This document shows, in pieces, positions 9,886 through 19,534 of a stretch of 64,000 bases of DNA. Where the stretch lies: positions 53,943 to 117,942 of the forward strand of contig NZ_JACJJP010000007.1 of assembly GCF_016900095.1 (NCBI RefSeq). The letters run 5' to 3'. A program made the position numbers and the translations under genes. The stretch is from Gemmiger formicilis. GTDB taxonomy: Bacteria > Bacillota > Clostridia > Oscillospirales > Ruminococcaceae. Position 1 is the stretch's first letter. Every line of letters starts with the position of its first letter. Below the pieces are notes generated by a model. That model did not search any database. It had not been told where the DNA came from and was given only the letters and a program-made list of their open reading frames with translations.

Positions 9886-10461
9886 ATGACCTGTGAACAA
9901 GCCCAGGAATTGGTAAAAGGCCGTTTGTCCCACAAGCGGTACAAACACACCGTAAATGTAAAAAATATGGCTGTGGAACTGGCCCGGCGCTACGGCGCGG
10001 ACGAAGAAAAAGCCGCTCTGGCGGCACTTTTGCATGACGCTGCGAAAGAACTGCCCCCGCAGGAAATGTTGCAGATTTTTTCCGACAATGCTATAATGGC
10101 TAAAAATGCCGCGTCACGTCCTTCTCCGGTGTGGCACGGCATTGCCGCCGCCATCCTGTGCGCCACCCAATGGGGGGTCACCGACCCGCAGATTCTTTCC
10201 GCCATTGAGTGCCATACCACCGGCAAGGCCGATATGACCCTGCTGGAAAAGATCATCTACATGGCCGACGCCACCAGCGCCGAGCGGAACTATCCCGGGG
10301 TGGAACAGCTGCGGCAGGAAGAAATGCAGGACCTGGACATGGCTTTGCTGCACAGCTTGCAGCAGAGCATCGCCTTTGTGAAAAAGAAGGGCGGCAAACT
10401 GGACCCGCAGACCGTAGCGGCCTGCGAGGACCTGCAGGCACGCATTGCACAAAAAGGATAA
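9886..10461 (+). CDS. yqeK: YqeK-type HD-domain hydrolase (probable symmetrical Ap4A hydrolase)
   Basis: The 191-residue HD phosphohydrolase follows nadD as in most Firmicutes. The metal ligands are visible in HKRYKHTVNV and LLHDAAKE, with a later IECHTTG and a DATSAERNYPGV segment. Family members hydrolyse diadenosine tetraphosphate to two ADP, and that is inferred here. The start has GTAGGGGGA upstream. A promoter-like sequence lies inside the gene (10069-10097) and could drive the downstream LCP-rsfS-leuS genes separately. Confidence 0.9.
   Translation: MTCEQAQELVKGRLSHKRYKHTVNVKNMAVELARRYGADEEKAALAALLHDAAKELPPQEMLQIFSDNAIMAKNAASRPSPVWHGIAAAILCATQWGVTDPQILSAIECHTTGKADMTLLEKIIYMADATSAERNYPGVEQLRQEEMQDLDMALLHSLQQSIAFVKKKGGKLDPQTVAACEDLQARIAQKG
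10069..10097 (+). promoter_or_regulatory. Possible internal promoter within yqeK
   Basis: TTGCAG at 10069-10074 and TATAAT at 10092-10097 are separated by exactly 17 bases. The surrounding stretch is AT-rich, unlike the rest of the gene. It points toward the LCP gene. It could be chance, because the hexamers also encode protein. Confidence 0.4.
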
Positions 10462-10533
10462 ACATACCATATTCCCAGAAGGGATGCCCCGGCCCCGGCC
10501 GCCGCACCCCACCATCAAAAAGGGAGGACGCCC

Positions 10534-12540
10534 ATGAGCGAACCACGCAAACTGAACACCGGTGACGCCCAGCGCACGGTGTATCATGCCGGCGACGCGC
10601 AGCGCAGCATTCGTACATCCGGCGCTGCCGGGTCCACTTCCAGCCAGCAGCTGGAGGAAGCCCGCCGCCGTGCCCGGATGGCCGCTGCCGACAGCAGCCG
10701 CCGCAGCCGCCAGTTTACGCCGGTGCAGCCGGCCGATGTGCAGCGCTACCAGGCCGCACGCCAGGCCCAGGCCGGGCAAAGCGCCCCGCGCACCATTCAC
10801 CAGCCGGTACAGCACACCGCCCGCTATCCCCAGCAGCCTGCCGAATCCCGGCAGCCGGCACAACAGCAGGGCCGCACCATCCATCGTGCCCAGCAGCCGG
10901 CGACCCGTTCGGCCCAGCCCACGGCAGCCCAGCTGCCCGGCCAGGAGGAAGCCGAGCTGACCATGGCCCAGCGCCAGGCAATGGCCCTGCGCCGCCAGGC
11001 GGCGGCCAAGCAGGCTGCGGCCGGCACCCGCGCCCGGGTGCAGCATCTGGATCTGCGCTCCGCTCAGGGGGAACGCCCCGCCTACAATATTGACGGCGAC
11101 ACCGAATACGAAACCCGCCAGGCAGCCCGTGCCGCCAAGGCGGCCGCTGCGCCCCAACAGCCGGCGGACCAGGTATCCCGTGCCGCTTCCGGCACTTCCC
11201 GCAGCGGGGGTGCCGCTTCCGCTTCCTCCGCCCGCCGCAGCGGCGCTTCCGCCGGCGGTGTGCCCCCCAAAGGCCCCGGCAAGGGCCGCAAGGGCAGCGG
11301 CAATGACGGCGGCGAAAAAAAGAAGGGCGGCAAGAAAAAGAAGAAGGCCTGGTGGAAGGTCCTGCTGGTCACCCTGCTGGTGCTGGTGCTGATCTTCGGC
11401 GGCACCCTGGCCCTGATCGTGAACGCCCTGCGCCCCGAAACCGGCGGCAACATCACCTTCAACCAGCTGCTGAACACCCCCAAGGAATTTGCCGGCAAGG
11501 AAATCAACATCCTGCTGGTGGGCATCGACCGTTCCACCGAGGACGGCATGGGGGAAGACTCCCAGAGCAACGACGGCATGACCGACATGATCATGTGGAT
11601 GCACTTCAACAACGAAACCGGGGAAGTGAAGATGCTGCAGATTCCCCGCAACATCTTCGTCACCACCGACAGAAGCTATTCCGGCAACTACCAGATCAAC
11701 GCCATCGCCAAGACCCAGGGGTCCGATGGCTACAACAACCTCAACGCCCTGTGCGAGGAGGTCAGCAAGGAATTCCAGATTCCCATCGACGGCTATGTGA
11801 GCATCCGTCTGGAAAAACTGGTGGAACTGGTGGATATTCTGGGCGGCGTGTACTGCTATATTCCCCAGGATATGTCCTACGGCGGCAGCGCCCTGGAACA
11901 GGGCTACCGCAACCTGGACGGCGCCGCGGCGGAGTTCCTGCTGCGCAACCGTCACAGCTACGCCAACAGCGACCTGGGCCGCCTGAACACCCAGCGCTAT
12001 TTCTACGCCGCCATGTTCGCCAAGCTGCGCTCCATGACTGCGTGGGACATCGCCAAGAACCTGCCCTTCTACCTGAGCATGGTGGATACCAGCCTGAGCA
12101 TCTCCGACCTGATCAGCGTGGCGGTCAGCCTGCTGAACGTCTCCAGCAACAAGATCATGCTGGCCCAGATTCCGGTGTATATGGGGCAGATCTACTATCC
12201 CATCGGCACCACGGATAACGACGTGGTGGTGGTGGCCCGTCAGGAGGCCGCCGACCTGCTCAACACCTACTACCGCGAGAACACCGGTCCCGTGGACGCC
12301 AGCGAACTCCAGGTGGTGGATAACGTCCTGGATATCAGCGGACGCAGCCCCTCCGACCCCAACGTGCAGTTTATGGCCGACATCAACGAGCAGGTCAACG
12401 ACGCCGCCGATGAGTCCGGTGTGGATACCAGCAGCGAGTACGTCTACGACACCCCGACCCCGGCCCCCGAAGGGGATGCCTCCTCCACCGAGGAAGGCAC
12501 CGACGGCGCCGATTCCGCCAGTGAGGACAACGCTGCGTAA
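10534..12540 (+). CDS. LytR-CpsA-Psr (LCP) family cell-wall glycopolymer ligase with long disordered N-terminus
   Basis: LCP enzymes transfer lipid-linked glycopolymers (wall teichoic acid, capsule) onto peptidoglycan outside the membrane. The 668-residue protein has an unusually long cytoplasmic N-terminus (residues 1-270) rich in Gln, Ala, Arg and Ser, ending in a poly-lysine patch. One transmembrane helix (about 276-298) and the extracellular LCP domain follow (INILLVGIDRS, KMLQIPRNIFV, NSDLGRLNTQR). An acidic Thr/Glu/Ser-rich tail closes it. Many LCP proteins have short cytoplasmic tails, so this N-terminus is odd. It sits between yqeK and rsfS, the common Firmicute order, with GGGAGGACG before the ATG. 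Confidence 0.9.
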   Translation: MSEPRKLNTGDAQRTVYHAGDAQRSIRTSGAAGSTSSQQLEEARRRARMAAADSSRRSRQFTPVQPADVQRYQAARQAQAGQSAPRTIHQPVQHTARYPQQPAESRQPAQQQGRTIHRAQQPATRSAQPTAAQLPGQEEAELTMAQRQAMALRRQAAAKQAAAGTRARVQHLDLRSAQGERPAYNIDGDTEYETRQAARAAKAAAAPQQPADQVSRAASGTSRSGGAASASSARRSGASAGGVPPKGPGKGRKGSGNDGGEKKKGGKKKKKAWWKVLLVTLLVLVLIFGGTLALIVNALRPETGGNITFNQLLNTPKEFAGKEINILLVGIDRSTEDGMGEDSQSNDGMTDMIMWMHFNNETGEVKMLQIPRNIFVTTDRSYSGNYQINAIAKTQGSDGYNNLNALCEEVSKEFQIPIDGYVSIRLEKLVELVDILGGVYCYIPQDMSYGGSALEQGYRNLDGAAAEFLLRNRHSYANSDLGRLNTQRYFYAAMFAKLRSMTAWDIAKNLPFYLSMVDTSLSISDLISVAVSLLNVSSNKIMLAQIPVYMGQIYYPIGTTDNDVVVVARQEAADLLNTYYRENTGPVDASELQVVDNVLDISGRSPSDPNVQFMADINEQVNDAADESGVDTSSEYVYDTPTPAPEGDASSTEEGTDGADSASEDNAA

Positions 12541-12568
12541 GTGCAATATTTCGAAGGAGATACAAACT

Positions 12569-12931
12569 ATGGATAGCAAGACCCTGGCCATTGAACTGGC
12601 GCGTGCCCTGGACGCCAAAAAGGCGCTGAACATCCGCGTTCTCAAGGTCGAGGACCTGACCACCGTCACCGATTACTTCGTCATTGCCACCGGCACTTCC
12701 ACCACCCATGTGGGCGCCCTGGCGGACGAAGCGGACTTTGTGCTGTCGCAGCAGGGGGTCAATCCTCTGCGCACCGAAGGCCACGACGGCAAGCGCTGGG
12801 TGCTGCTGGATTACGGCAGCGTGATCGTGCATGTGTTCACCAAGGAAGCCCATGATTATTACGACCTGGAACACCTTTGGGCCGACGCGGCCGAAATGCC
12901 CGCCGCCGAATGGATGAAACCGGCCGAATAA
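12569..12931 (+). CDS. rsfS: Ribosomal silencing factor RsfS
   Basis: Binds ribosomal protein uL14 and blocks subunit joining when nutrients are low. The 120-residue protein has the family stretches VTDYFVIATGTSTTHVGALADE and DYGSVIVHVFTKEAHDYYDLEHLW. The ATG at 12569 is preceded by GAAGGAGATAC and yields the conserved N-terminus. It lies between the LCP gene and leuS, within the yhbY-to-leuS run. Confidence 0.95.
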   Translation: MDSKTLAIELARALDAKKALNIRVLKVEDLTTVTDYFVIATGTSTTHVGALADEADFVLSQQGVNPLRTEGHDGKRWVLLDYGSVIVHVFTKEAHDYYDLEHLWADAAEMPAAEWMKPAE

Positions 12932-12967
12932 ATACGATTATTGTAAAATAGTGGGGAGAGATCAACC

Positions 12968-15505
12968 GTGAAGTACGACTTCAAAGCTGTGGAAGCCAAA
13001 TGGCAGAAGGTGTGGCAGGATGAGCACACCTTCCACGCCGAGATCGATCATTCCAAGCCGAAATTCTACGCTCTGGTGGAATTTCCGTATCCGTCCGCCG
13101 CGGGCCTGCATGTGGGTCACCCCCGCAGCTACACCGCCCTGGACATTGTGGCGCGTAAAAAGCGCCAGTGCGGCTACAACGTGCTGTATCCCATGGGCTG
13201 GGATGCCTTCGGCCTGCCTACCGAGAACTACGCTCTGAAGAACCACATCAACCCCGAGATTGTCACCGCCAAGAACGTGGCTCGCTTCAAGAGCCAGCTT
13301 CAGGCGCTGGGCCTGTCCTTTGACTGGGACCGGGAGATCAACACCACCGACCCCGAATACTACAAGTGGACCCAGTGGATCTTCCTGCAGCTGTACAAGA
13401 AGGGTCTGGCCTACAAGAAGGAGACCAACGTCAACTACTGCACCGGCTGCAAGGTGGTGCTGGCCAACGAAGAGGTGGTCAACGGCGTGTGCGAGCGCTG
13501 TGGCAGCCCCGTGGTCCACAAGGTCAAGAGCCAGTGGATGCTGAAGATCACCGCCTATGCCGACCGCCTCATCGATGATCTGGACGGCCTGGACTTCATC
13601 GAGCGCGTCTCCACCCAGCAGAAGAACTGGATCGGCCGCAGCCACGGCGCCGAAATCAACTTCGACACCACCGCCGGCGATGTGCTCACCGTCTACACCA
13701 CCCGCGCCGACACCCTGTTCGGCTGCACCTATATGGTCGTCTCCCCCGAGCATGCCTACCTGAAGAAGTGGATGGACGCCGGGCTCATCAAGAACCCCGA
13801 CGAGATCACCGCCTACCAGCAGGAAGCCGCCCGCAAGTCCGAATTTGAGCGCACCGAGCTGAACAAGGAAAAGACCGGTGTGCGCATCCAGGGCGTGGAG
13901 GCCGTCAACCCGGTGAACGGCCAGAGTGTGCCCATCTTCATTTCCGACTACGTCCTGGCCACCTACGGCACCGGCGCTATCATGGCCGTGCCCGCCCACG
14001 ATACCCGCGACTGGGAGTTCGCCAAGAAGTTCGGCCTGCCCATCGTGGAGGTTGTCCGCGGCACCACCCCCGCCAACCTGGACGAAGGTGCCTTCACCGA
14101 CGTGGCCACCGGCACCCTGGTCAACTCCGGCTTCCTCACCGGCCTGTCGGTGGAGGACGCCAAGAACAAGATGTACGCCTGGCTGGAAGAGAACGGCAAG
14201 GGCCACAAGAAGGTCAACTTCAAGCTCCGCGACTGGGTGTTCAGCCGTCAGCGGTACTGGGGCGAACCCATCCCCATGGTCTACTGCGAAAAGTGCGGCT
14301 GGCAGCCCCTGCCCGAGAGCGAGCTGCCCCTGCGCCTGCCCGAAATCAAGGACTTTGAGCCCGGCGAGAACGGCGAAAGCCCCCTGGCCCGCCACACCGA
14401 ATGGGTGAACACCACCTGCCCGTGCTGCGGCGGCCCCGCCAAGCGGGAAACCGATACCATGCCCCAGTGGGCCGGTTCCAGCTGGTACTTCCTGCGCTAT
14501 ATGGACCCCCACAACAAGGATGTCATTGCCAGCAAGGAAGCCCTGGAATACTGGAGCCCGGTGGACTGGTACAACGGCGGCATGGAGCACACCACCCTGC
14601 ACCTGCTGTACAGCCGTTTCTGGCACAAGTTCCTGTATGACATCGGCGTGGTGCCCACCAAGGAGCCCTACGCCAAGCGCACCTCCCACGGCATGATTCT
14701 GGGCCTGAATCCCCACAGCTTCGTGAATCTGCCCGCCGACGAGCAGCGCAAGCTGGTGGCGGAGTTCGGTTCCGAGAAGGCTGCCAAGGAACACCTGGTG
14801 GAAAAGTACGGCGAGATGGCCGAACACCCGGTGGTCAAGATGTCCAAGAGCCTGGGCAACGTAGTCAACCCCGACGATGTGGTCAACGAGTACGGCGCCG
14901 ACACCCTGCGCCTGTACGAGATGTTCATCGGCGACTTTGAGAAGGCCGCGCCCTGGAACACCTCCTCCATCAAGGGCTGCAAGCGCTTCCTGGACCGCAT
15001 CTGGGCCATGGGGGACAAGCTGGTGGAAGGCGGCGTGCGCCCCGAGCTGGAATCCCTGATGCACCGCACCATCAAGAAGGTGGGCGAGGACATCGACAGC
15101 CTGAAGGCCAACACCGCCATCGCCCAGCTGATGATCTATGTGAACGCCCTGGCCGATGCCGGCGGCGCCACCCGCCCCGAATACGAGGTGCTGCTGCAGC
15201 TGCTGAACCCCTTCGCCCCGCACATGACCGAGGAACTGTGGGAGCAGATGGGCCACGAGGACCGTCTGGCCTACTATCCCTGGCCGAAGTACGACGAAGC
15301 CAAGTGCACCGAGCAGACCATCGAGATCGCCGTACAGGTGAACGGCAAGATCAAGGCCCGCATCAAGGTTCCCGCCGACGTGGAAGCCGCCGATGCCATC
15401 GCCGCCGCCAAGGCGGAGCCTGCCGTGACCGAAGCCCTGACCGGCAAGACGCTGGTCAAGGAGATCTACGTCAAGGGCAAGCTGGTCAACCTGGCCGCAA
15501 AATAA
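12968..15505 (+). CDS. leuS: Leucyl-tRNA synthetase
   Basis: Class I aminoacyl-tRNA synthetase that charges tRNA-Leu. It is 845 residues long and starts with GTG, preceded by GGGGAGAG. The HIGH motif appears as HVGH at residues 48-51 and KMSKS is at residues 624-628. The CP1 editing domain contains the family stretch [19 protein letters not shown], and the zinc-ribbon-like CTGCKVV and CERCGSP are present. The C-terminal anticodon-binding region ends in the small ubiquitin-like module ([13 protein letters not shown]). A rho-independent terminator follows at once. No T-box leader is visible, as the gene is embedded in an operon. Confidence 0.97.
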   Translation: MKYDFKAVEAKWQKVWQDEHTFHAEIDHSKPKFYALVEFPYPSAAGLHVGHPRSYTALDIVARKKRQCGYNVLYPMGWDAFGLPTENYALKNHINPEIVTAKNVARFKSQLQALGLSFDWDREINTTDPEYYKWTQWIFLQLYKKGLAYKKETNVNYCTGCKVVLANEEVVNGVCERCGSPVVHKVKSQWMLKITAYADRLIDDLDGLDFIERVSTQQKNWIGRSHGAEINFDTTAGDVLTVYTTRADTLFGCTYMVVSPEHAYLKKWMDAGLIKNPDEITAYQQEAARKSEFERTELNKEKTGVRIQGVEAVNPVNGQSVPIFISDYVLATYGTGAIMAVPAHDTRDWEFAKKFGLPIVEVVRGTTPANLDEGAFTDVATGTLVNSGFLTGLSVEDAKNKMYAWLEENGKGHKKVNFKLRDWVFSRQRYWGEPIPMVYCEKCGWQPLPESELPLRLPEIKDFEPGENGESPLARHTEWVNTTCPCCGGPAKRETDTMPQWAGSSWYFLRYMDPHNKDVIASKEALEYWSPVDWYNGGMEHTTLHLLYSRFWHKFLYDIGVVPTKEPYAKRTSHGMILGLNPHSFVNLPADEQRKLVAEFGSEKAAKEHLVEKYGEMAEHPVVKMSKSLGNVVNPDDVVNEYGADTLRLYEMFIGDFEKAAPWNTSSIKGCKRFLDRIWAMGDKLVEGGVRPELESLMHRTIKKVGEDIDSLKANTAIAQLMIYVNALADAGGATRPEYEVLLQLLNPFAPHMTEELWEQMGHEDRLAYYPWPKYDEAKCTEQTIEIAVQVNGKIKARIKVPADVEAADAIAAAKAEPAVTEALTGKTLVKEIYVKGKLVNLAAK

Positions 15506-15510
15506 ACCTC

Positions 15511-15540
15511 AGAGCCCCCGCATCCGACGGGGGCTCTTTT
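15511..15540 (+). terminator. Rho-independent terminator after leuS
   Basis: AGAGCCCCCG and CGGGGGCTCT form a 10-base-pair stem around a short loop, followed by TTTT. It lies 5 bases after the leuS stop and closes the housekeeping block. Confidence 0.9.
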
Positions 15541-15584
15541 CGCATATCACGACCACCCCAAAACCGAAGAGGAGAGAAACAGTT

Positions 15585-17885
15585 ATGCGCCAAAACCTGC
15601 GTGCAGTCCTGCAAAAGCCCCGCCATTGGCTGGTCCTGGCGGTGCTGGTGCTGGAACTGGTATTTCTGGCGGCGGGCTTTGTGCAGGACCGCGCCGTGCG
15701 CGGCACCACCACCCTGCTCAGCGACAGCATGGGAGACATGGTGGAGGAAGGCATCACCCACACCACCCAGGGCACCGAAGTGGCGGAAGGTCTTTCCGGC
15801 GAGGTGCTGGCCACCCGCTGGCTCAAACTGGAACCCGGCATGTACAACGTCACCGTGGCCTATCTGGGCGGCGGGGACGATGTGACCTGCTACTTCTACA
15901 AATCCACCGCCTTGGCCGATACCGTCACCCTGCGCAAGGATATGCGGGCGGTGACCTTCCAGGTCCTGGTGCCCAGCGACCAGGAGGAAGCCACCCTGCG
16001 CATCTCCACCGGCGGCAGCGGCTTTACCCTGGAAAGTATCGTCATTTCTTACAGCCAGGCCTATTCCTGGTACAACCTGCTCTGCCGTCTGGTCTTCTTT
16101 GCGGCGGCGGACCTGATCTGGCTGCTGTGGTCCGGTCGGCTGGTGCTGCCCGGCGGTCCCAAAGGGGCCGTCACCGCCCTGGGGCTGGGGGGCGCGGTGC
16201 TCATCGCCTCGCTGCCGCTGCTCACCGGCGGGCTCATCCAAGGCCACGACCTGCAGTTCCACCTCAACCGCATCGAGGGCCTGGCCCAGGGCATCGCCGC
16301 CGGCCAGTTCCCGGTGCGCATCCAGCCCTTCTGGTTGGACGGCCGGGGCTATGCCGTGTCGGTGTTTTACGGGGAGCTGCTGCTCTATTTCCCGGCCCTG
16401 CTGCGCTTCTTTGGCGTGACGGTGCAGGGGGCCTACAAGGTGTATGCGGTGGTCATCAACCTGGGCACCGCCCTGGTGGCCTGGTACTGCCTGCGCCGCA
16501 TGCTCAAAAACCAGTGGGCGGCGCTGTTCGGCAGCGTGCTGTACACCCTGTCCATCTACCGCATCCTGAACATCTATCTGCGGGGCGCCGTGGGGGAATA
16601 CACCGCCATGATGTTTTTGCCCCTGGTGTTCTACGGGCTGTGGCGGATCTTCACCCAGCCCGACGGGGAGCGGGCCCGGCCGCTGGTCTGGCTGCCGGCG
16701 GTCATCGGCTTCACCGGCCTGATCCAGACCCACCTGCTCAGCGGCGAGATCGTGGGCATCCTCACCCTGGGCAGCTGCGTGGTGCTGCTGCGCCGCACCC
16801 TGCGCAAAAACACCTTCTTCCCGCTGTGCAAGGTGGTGGGCATCACGGCGCTGCTCAACCTGTGGTTCCTGCTGCCCCTGTTCGATTATATGCGGGATGA
16901 CCTGGTCATCACCACCCAGGAAACCTCCGGCCCTCACAACGGCGCCGCGTTCTTCGGGCAGATGCTGAACCTTGCTTACAGCGGGGTGGTCAACCGGTAC
17001 AACCTGGGCCTGGACCAGGGAACTTATAAGGAAATGGCCATCGGCCTGGGCCTGGCCTTGCTGCTGGCGGCGGGGCTCTTCCTGCTGGTTACGGCCATGG
17101 GCCGCTGCGACCGCAAAGACCCGGTATGGAAGCTGGGCAGCTTCGGTTTCTGGGCCGGGCTGGTCTGCCTGGTGCTGGCCAGCGATGTCTTCCCCTGGGA
17201 CAACCTGTACAACCTGAACCCGGTTCTGGGAAAACTGCTGGCCATGGTACAGTATGTGTGGCGGTTCCTCAGCCCGGCCACCTGGTTCTGGGTGCTGGCG
17301 GGTGCCTGCGCCATCTGCCTGCTGCGCACCCGCCCGGACCTGCGCAACCTGTCCGCGGGGGTGCTGCTGGTGCTCACCCTGGTCAGCTGGGGCGGTTTTG
17401 TGCAGAGCGCCCTCACCGACAACGAAACCATGTTCCGGTACAGCGCCGCCGCCCTGGATTCCTGTGACGCCGGGGCAGGGGAGTACCTGCCCGCCGGCAC
17501 CGAGAAAACCGATTTTGCCGGTCCTCGCGCCATAGAATCCGACGGGGTGGAGCTGACCGAGACCAGCCTTGACGGTCTGAGGGCCACTGTCACCTGCCAG
17601 AGTATCGACGGCGGCACCGTCACCGTGCCCATGCTGTACTATCCCTACTACACCGCCGACGACGGGTCGGGCATGACTTTTGCCGTGACCCGCGACCCCG
17701 CCAGCAAGATGGTCCAGGTGCAGATTCCCGCCGGGTACAGCGGTACCATCCGGGTCTATTACGCCGAACCCTGGTTCTGGCGGGCCGCCGAGGCCGTCAG
17801 CCTGCTGACCCTGGCCGGGCTGGTGGCACTGGGACTGCGCCGCCGCAAAATCAACCGGCCGGAAGCAGTTCCGGCCAAAGGATAA
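15585..17885 (+). CDS. Polytopic membrane protein, 6-pyruvoyl-tetrahydropterin-synthase-related (PTPS_related, GT-C-like) family
   Basis: A 766-residue membrane protein with an N-terminal anchor and an extracellular beta-rich segment (about residues 30-150), then roughly ten transmembrane helices. The loop GHDLQFHLNRIEGLAQGI before QFPVRIQPFWLDGRGYAVS resembles the first extracellular loop of GT-C glycosyltransferases and the PTPS_related family. Despite the family name there is no pterin synthase domain. Probable role: transfer or flipping of a lipid-linked sugar during cell-surface glycan synthesis. That is inferred from fold and from its neighbours, a GtrII-like protein 5 bases downstream and a GtrB-like glycosyltransferase. 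Start has AGAGGAGAG upstream. Confidence 0.72.
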   Translation: MRQNLRAVLQKPRHWLVLAVLVLELVFLAAGFVQDRAVRGTTTLLSDSMGDMVEEGITHTTQGTEVAEGLSGEVLATRWLKLEPGMYNVTVAYLGGGDDVTCYFYKSTALADTVTLRKDMRAVTFQVLVPSDQEEATLRISTGGSGFTLESIVISYSQAYSWYNLLCRLVFFAAADLIWLLWSGRLVLPGGPKGAVTALGLGGAVLIASLPLLTGGLIQGHDLQFHLNRIEGLAQGIAAGQFPVRIQPFWLDGRGYAVSVFYGELLLYFPALLRFFGVTVQGAYKVYAVVINLGTALVAWYCLRRMLKNQWAALFGSVLYTLSIYRILNIYLRGAVGEYTAMMFLPLVFYGLWRIFTQPDGERARPLVWLPAVIGFTGLIQTHLLSGEIVGILTLGSCVVLLRRTLRKNTFFPLCKVVGITALLNLWFLLPLFDYMRDDLVITTQETSGPHNGAAFFGQMLNLAYSGVVNRYNLGLDQGTYKEMAIGLGLALLLAAGLFLLVTAMGRCDRKDPVWKLGSFGFWAGLVCLVLASDVFPWDNLYNLNPVLGKLLAMVQYVWRFLSPATWFWVLAGACAICLLRTRPDLRNLSAGVLLVLTLVSWGGFVQSALTDNETMFRYSAAALDSCDAGAGEYLPAGTEKTDFAGPRAIESDGVELTETSLDGLRATVTCQSIDGGTVTVPMLYYPYYTADDGSGMTFAVTRDPASKMVQVQIPAGYSGTIRVYYAEPWFWRAAEAVSLLTLAGLVALGLRRRKINRPEAVPAKG

Positions 17886-17889
17886 GACA

Positions 17890-19467
17890 ATGAAACAAGA
17901 CACAAACAATTCGGTACGGCCCGCCCTGGTCAGCCTGGCCCGCCGCCCGCTGTTGTGGGTGGCGCTGGCGGCGCTGGCCGCCCTGGGCTACGGCTACGCC
18001 ATGGCCGTGCCCGCCGTGGATATGGACGACCTGGCCATTGCCACCTACCAGCAGGGAGGGGAATTCCTGCGCCAGGGCCGGTTCACCGTCTGGCTGCTCC
18101 AGGCGCTTACCGGCATCATGACCTATCAGCCTTTCTGGCCGGAATTCTTCTTTGCTCTTTGCCTGGTTCTGGCGGGGGTGCTGCTGGCCGCTTTGCTGTA
18201 TACCGCCGCCGGGCGCACGCCCTCTTTGCCGGGGGCGCTGCTGCTGGCGGGGGGACTGCTGCTCTGGCCTTATCACGCCGAAATCCTCATGTATTCCAAC
18301 CAGTGCGGCGTGGGGCTGGGGTATCTGCTCTGCGTCGGGGCGGCCTGCCTGGTCTGGCCGGCCATGGCAGGGGACTGGCGACGCCATCTGCCCGGGCTGG
18401 GCGGGGCGGCCCTGTGCCTGATGTTCGCTCTGGGGTTGTATGAATCCTTCGCCCCTGTCTGGCTGACCCTGCTTTTTGCCCTGCTGCTGGCCGGGCCGGT
18501 GCGCCGTTTGGGCCGGGGCTTCGGCGCCCTGGTGATCGGGCTGTGCCCGCTGGCAGCGGGGCTGGTGCTGCGCAGCGGTGCGGCCGCTCTGCTGCGGGCC
18601 GCCAACGGCGTGACCGGGGAGAACGGCAGCGCCGCCAAGACCATCTTCTGGTTCCGGCGGGACAGCGTGCGGGACGCCATCCTCATCCCCCTGCGGGAAT
18701 TTTTGACCAAATACGGCGCCGAAGCCCTGGCCGTGCCGGCTTTGGCTTTGCTTCTGCTGGCCTGCCTGGCCTTGGTGGTGTGGACGGCACCCCGCCGCGG
18801 CCGTCGCCTGTGGGCGCTGGGGTTGCTTCTCTCCCAGTTTTCCCTGGGACTTTTGCAGGGCACCGGTTCCCAGATGGCCCGGGCCTGCCAGTGCTTTGCG
18901 GTGTTTGTGCCTTTTGTGGCCTGGCTCTGGCTGGGCAAGGCCCTGGACGCCCGGCGCAAACCCCTGCTGACCGCCCTGTGCGGGGTGCTGGCGGTGGCGC
19001 TGCTGGGCACCGAAGCCTGGGCCCTCAGGGATGATTTCCGCTTTGGCCGGGACCGCTGGCAGTACGAAAAGTCCATCCTGGAACAGACGGCTGCCGACCT
19101 CCTTGCCCTGGACCCCTCCGGCACCCTGCCGGTGGTGTTTACCGGGGTGATCGAGCTTTCCCCCGAGCTGGAAGCCCGGGCGGCCATTCCGGCGGGCAAC
19201 CCGGCCTACACCGCTGCCTGGGTCATCGCCACGGCGCTGGACGGCCCCCAGGGGACCCTTTACCGGTACGAAAACCCCCAGACCCTGGTGATCAACTGGG
19301 CCCAGACGGCCTTCGGCACCCACGAACAGATGTATCTGCTCATGGAAGAGCTGGGTCACACCTACGCCCGGCCCACCCAGGAGCAGCAGACGGCGGGCGA
19401 CGCCCTGGCCGAGACCCTGCCTGCGGGGGTAAGTCGGCAGGAAGGATATTTGCTGGTCTGTTTCTGA
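17890..19467 (+). CDS. GtrII-like membrane glucosyltransferase
   Basis: A 525-residue polytopic membrane protein. The N-terminal pattern (a first helix, then PAVDMDDLAIATYQQGG, then QPFWPEFFFALCLVLAG) resembles the GtrII glucosyl transferase family, which moves glucose from undecaprenyl-phosphate to surface polysaccharide. The acidic DMDD would be the candidate GT-C catalytic loop. About ten hydrophobic helices follow, with a soluble C-terminal part from about residue 390. It starts 5 bases after the preceding gene, so the two are co-transcribed. A GtrB-type lipid-carrier glucosyltransferase, its expected partner, is next. No GtrA flippase is seen. Confidence 0.68.
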   Translation: MKQDTNNSVRPALVSLARRPLLWVALAALAALGYGYAMAVPAVDMDDLAIATYQQGGEFLRQGRFTVWLLQALTGIMTYQPFWPEFFFALCLVLAGVLLAALLYTAAGRTPSLPGALLLAGGLLLWPYHAEILMYSNQCGVGLGYLLCVGAACLVWPAMAGDWRRHLPGLGGAALCLMFALGLYESFAPVWLTLLFALLLAGPVRRLGRGFGALVIGLCPLAAGLVLRSGAAALLRAANGVTGENGSAAKTIFWFRRDSVRDAILIPLREFLTKYGAEALAVPALALLLLACLALVVWTAPRRGRRLWALGLLLSQFSLGLLQGTGSQMARACQCFAVFVPFVAWLWLGKALDARRKPLLTALCGVLAVALLGTEAWALRDDFRFGRDRWQYEKSILEQTAADLLALDPSGTLPVVFTGVIELSPELEARAAIPAGNPAYTAAWVIATALDGPQGTLYRYENPQTLVINWAQTAFGTHEQMYLLMEELGHTYARPTQEQQTAGDALAETLPAGVSRQEGYLLVCF

Positions 19468-19470
19468 CCG

Positions 19471-19499
19471 TTGCACCCATGCGCGGACTGCTGTATAAT
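19471..19499 (+). promoter_or_regulatory. Sigma-A-type promoter for the GtrB-like gene
   Basis: TTGCAC at 19471-19476 and TATAAT at 19494-19499, spaced 17 bases. A TG lies just before the -10 box. It sits in the 67-base gap ahead of the glycosyltransferase gene. Confidence 0.75.
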
Positions 19500-19534
19500 A
19501 AGAGAAAGTTTCTGCCCGAAAGGTGGTTCCCTTT

